Below, in pieces: positions 4,750-5,872 of a DNA stretch of 5,872 nucleotides. A program made the translations under genes and the position numbers. The stretch's first letter is position 1. Each line of letters opens with the position of its first letter. A model generated the notes under the pieces. That model made no database searches. It saw nothing but the letters and a program-made list of their open reading frames with translations, and was not told where the DNA came from. The DNA comes from an uncultured Veillonella sp. (GTDB taxonomy: Bacteria; Bacillota; Negativicutes; Veillonellales; Veillonellaceae), in NCBI GenBank assembly GCA_959608595.1, contig CAUHTB010000054.1, forward strand, positions 1-5,872, written 5' to 3'.

Positions 4750-4900
4750 ATTCACAAAAAGCGTATGAAAGCCCGTTATTATGCACTAAAAATGTATTCT
4801 TAGATTATCGATTAACATAATTTTTTGTTATATCCTATTTTCTCGGTCTTATTAAAATTGGTCATATTATTCAATCCTGATGAGTATATCTAATCTCTCT
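4733..4900. other. Intergenic stretch with no recognised feature
   Basis: This AT-rich gap separates the aroD promoter region from the terminator of the transporter gene. I see no reading frame with a ribosome binding site on either strand, no tRNA-like fold and no clear riboswitch core. A 12-codon frame starting at 4765 has no Shine-Dalgarno site. Apart from the right-hand arms of the inverted repeats at 4742-4749, nothing stands out. Confidence 0.5.
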
Positions 4901-4932
4901 AAATAAAAACTCCACACATAATCGTGTGGAGT
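4901..4932 (-). terminator. Intrinsic terminator of the MFS transporter gene
   Basis: Read on the minus strand, a perfect 9-bp stem (4932-4924 with 4917-4909) with the loop GATTAT is followed by TTTTATTT (4908-4901). It begins 15 bases past the transporter stop codon, so the transporter and aroD, although on the same strand, are separate transcription units. Confidence 0.88.
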
Positions 4933-4946
4933 AATCATTTATAGCA

Positions 4947-5872
4947 TTATTCGTGCTTGGCAGATAGTTTTCTAGATTGGAAAGCCATATATAACAATAA
5001 CAAGCCTGTAATGCTAAATACATAGGATATACCTATATAGGTGGATACTATACTTGCAAATACAGGACCTACCATAGACCCAAATTGTTGAGCCGTCGTA
5101 GTCATACCAAACATGCGGCCTCTAAAACTGGGGTCTGTATTGAGGGTTACCGCTGCACTTAAGGATGGGTTAATACCTACAATACAAGAACCAATTAAGA
5201 CTTGTAACACACCAAACCACCAAATACCTACTGGCAAGCTTTGAAGTAATAGGACAATACCACTTCCCATCATACAGTAGGAAATGGTTTTAAAATAACC
5301 ACGGCGTTCACCAAGGCGGACCCATAGGTTCGTCGTTAAGGATCCTGCTAAGCCGCCGATACTGAGGATGGTACCAGAAATAATAGCGGCCCCTTCCATA
5401 GTGCCTTGCATATCTCCTACATAGAGGGCCAAAATAGGTTGCAACATCATAATAGCGCATTGCATGAAGAAGAAGATCCAAAGCAATCGTACTAATACAG
5501 GCTGTTGTTGAACTGCTTTAAAGTCCTCACGCAAGGATGTGGATTTGGTATGGTGAGCAGCTTGTTCTTTTCCATCAGCACCTACAGCATGTAATTTGGG
5601 TTCTTTCACAAAAAATAATACGGCCAAAGTCGCAATAAATACAGCAATACCAGATACATAAAATACAGGTCGCATCCCTACAACACTCTCAACGGCGCCA
5701 CCTAAAAACGGGCCAATGACATTGCCTAAGATAAGACCGGTTTGAAATATACCTAATGCTCTACCAACCTGTTTTTCATCAACACTAAGGGACACCATAG
5801 TCATTGCCGCGGGATAGAATCCATTAGCAAAACCAACGAGCGCACGCCCCATGAGTAATTGATATTGGTCTG
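4947..5872 (-). CDS. MFS family efflux-type transporter (5' part beyond window)
   Basis: The frame is open to the window edge and 307 residues are visible, so the beginning (roughly the first three membrane helices) is missing. The Met at 5852 is internal: DQYQLL precedes it in frame and completes the helix 4 motif LLMGRALVG. From that Met, helix 4 is near 1-20. Helix 5 (36-52) carries GNVIGPFLGG, the motif C pattern of proton-coupled drug efflux families. Helix 6 is near 63-82, a hydrophilic central loop runs 83-115, and six further helices lie between 121 and 292. RLGERRGY (179-186) resembles motif A of the second half. This is an inner-membrane carrier of the DHA1 drug-efflux type, similar in style to MdtG. 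The substrate is unknown, and nothing ties it to aromatic metabolism except position. It ends at its own terminator. Confidence 0.88.
   Translation of the reverse strand, partial: DQYQLLMGRALVGFANGFYPAAMTMVSLSVDEKQVGRALGIFQTGLILGNVIGPFLGGAVESVVGMRPVFYVSGIAVFIATLAVLFFVKEPKLHAVGADGKEQAAHHTKSTSLREDFKAVQQQPVLVRLLWIFFFMQCAIMMLQPILALYVGDMQGTMEGAAIISGTILSIGGLAGSLTTNLWVRLGERRGYFKTISYCMMGSGIVLLLQSLPVGIWWFGVLQVLIGSCIVGINPSLSAAVTLNTDPSFRGRMFGMTTTAQQFGSMVGPVFASIVSTYIGISYVFSITGLLLLYMAFQSRKLSAKHE

Noticed and set aside
4765..4803. Short plus-strand frame of 12 codons in the aroD-transporter gap
   Set aside because: It has no Shine-Dalgarno site and a length expected by chance in AT-rich DNA.

Overview
The window looks like chromosomal DNA from a low-to-moderate GC Firmicute. 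A Veillonella-like member of the Negativicutes is my best guess, judged from the style of the aromatic amino acid genes and strong Shine-Dalgarno sites rather than from a marker gene. It holds most of a shikimate/phenylalanine biosynthesis neighbourhood, interrupted by a type II toxin-antitoxin (TA) module, and ends in a truncated membrane transporter.

Layout, left to right. Positions 1-57 (+) are the tail of an upstream gene, possibly chorismate synthase, which overlaps the start of pheA. Positions 44-1183 (+) encode a bifunctional chorismate mutase/prephenate dehydratase with a C-terminal ACT domain. A 123-bp gap with inverted repeats follows. Positions 1307-2542 (+) encode a fusion of shikimate dehydrogenase (AroE) and shikimate kinase (AroK). 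The 358-bp gap 2543-2900 holds a decayed 24-bp tandem repeat, a strong terminator, a RelB-like operator palindrome and a promoter. Positions 2901-3509 and 3524-3826 (+) form an antitoxin/toxin pair of the RelB/DinJ-RelE/ParE type. A bidirectional terminator separates it from the convergent aroD (3851-4645, -), a type I 3-dehydroquinate dehydratase with its own promoter and a palindrome inside the promoter spacer. The gap 4733-4900 shows nothing convincing. Positions 4947-5872 (-) are the C-terminal part of an MFS efflux-type transporter with its own terminator.

How the genes work together. AroD makes 3-dehydroshikimate. The AroE-AroK fusion reduces it to shikimate and phosphorylates that to shikimate 3-phosphate. 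PheA takes chorismate to prephenate and then phenylpyruvate, with likely feedback control by phenylalanine through its ACT domain. AroA is not seen, and AroC is seen only as a possible C-terminal tail.

The most unusual item is the antitoxin. At 202 residues it is about twice the usual size and carries two ribbon-helix-helix DNA-binding domains that align without a gap at an offset of 103 residues. They are joined by a Pro/Thr-rich linker and followed by a single toxin-binding tail. GC content drops within this gene (about 43% in the first 300 bases, 31% in the rest, 24% in the toxin, by hand count), which suggests a chimera built on an acquired TA module.
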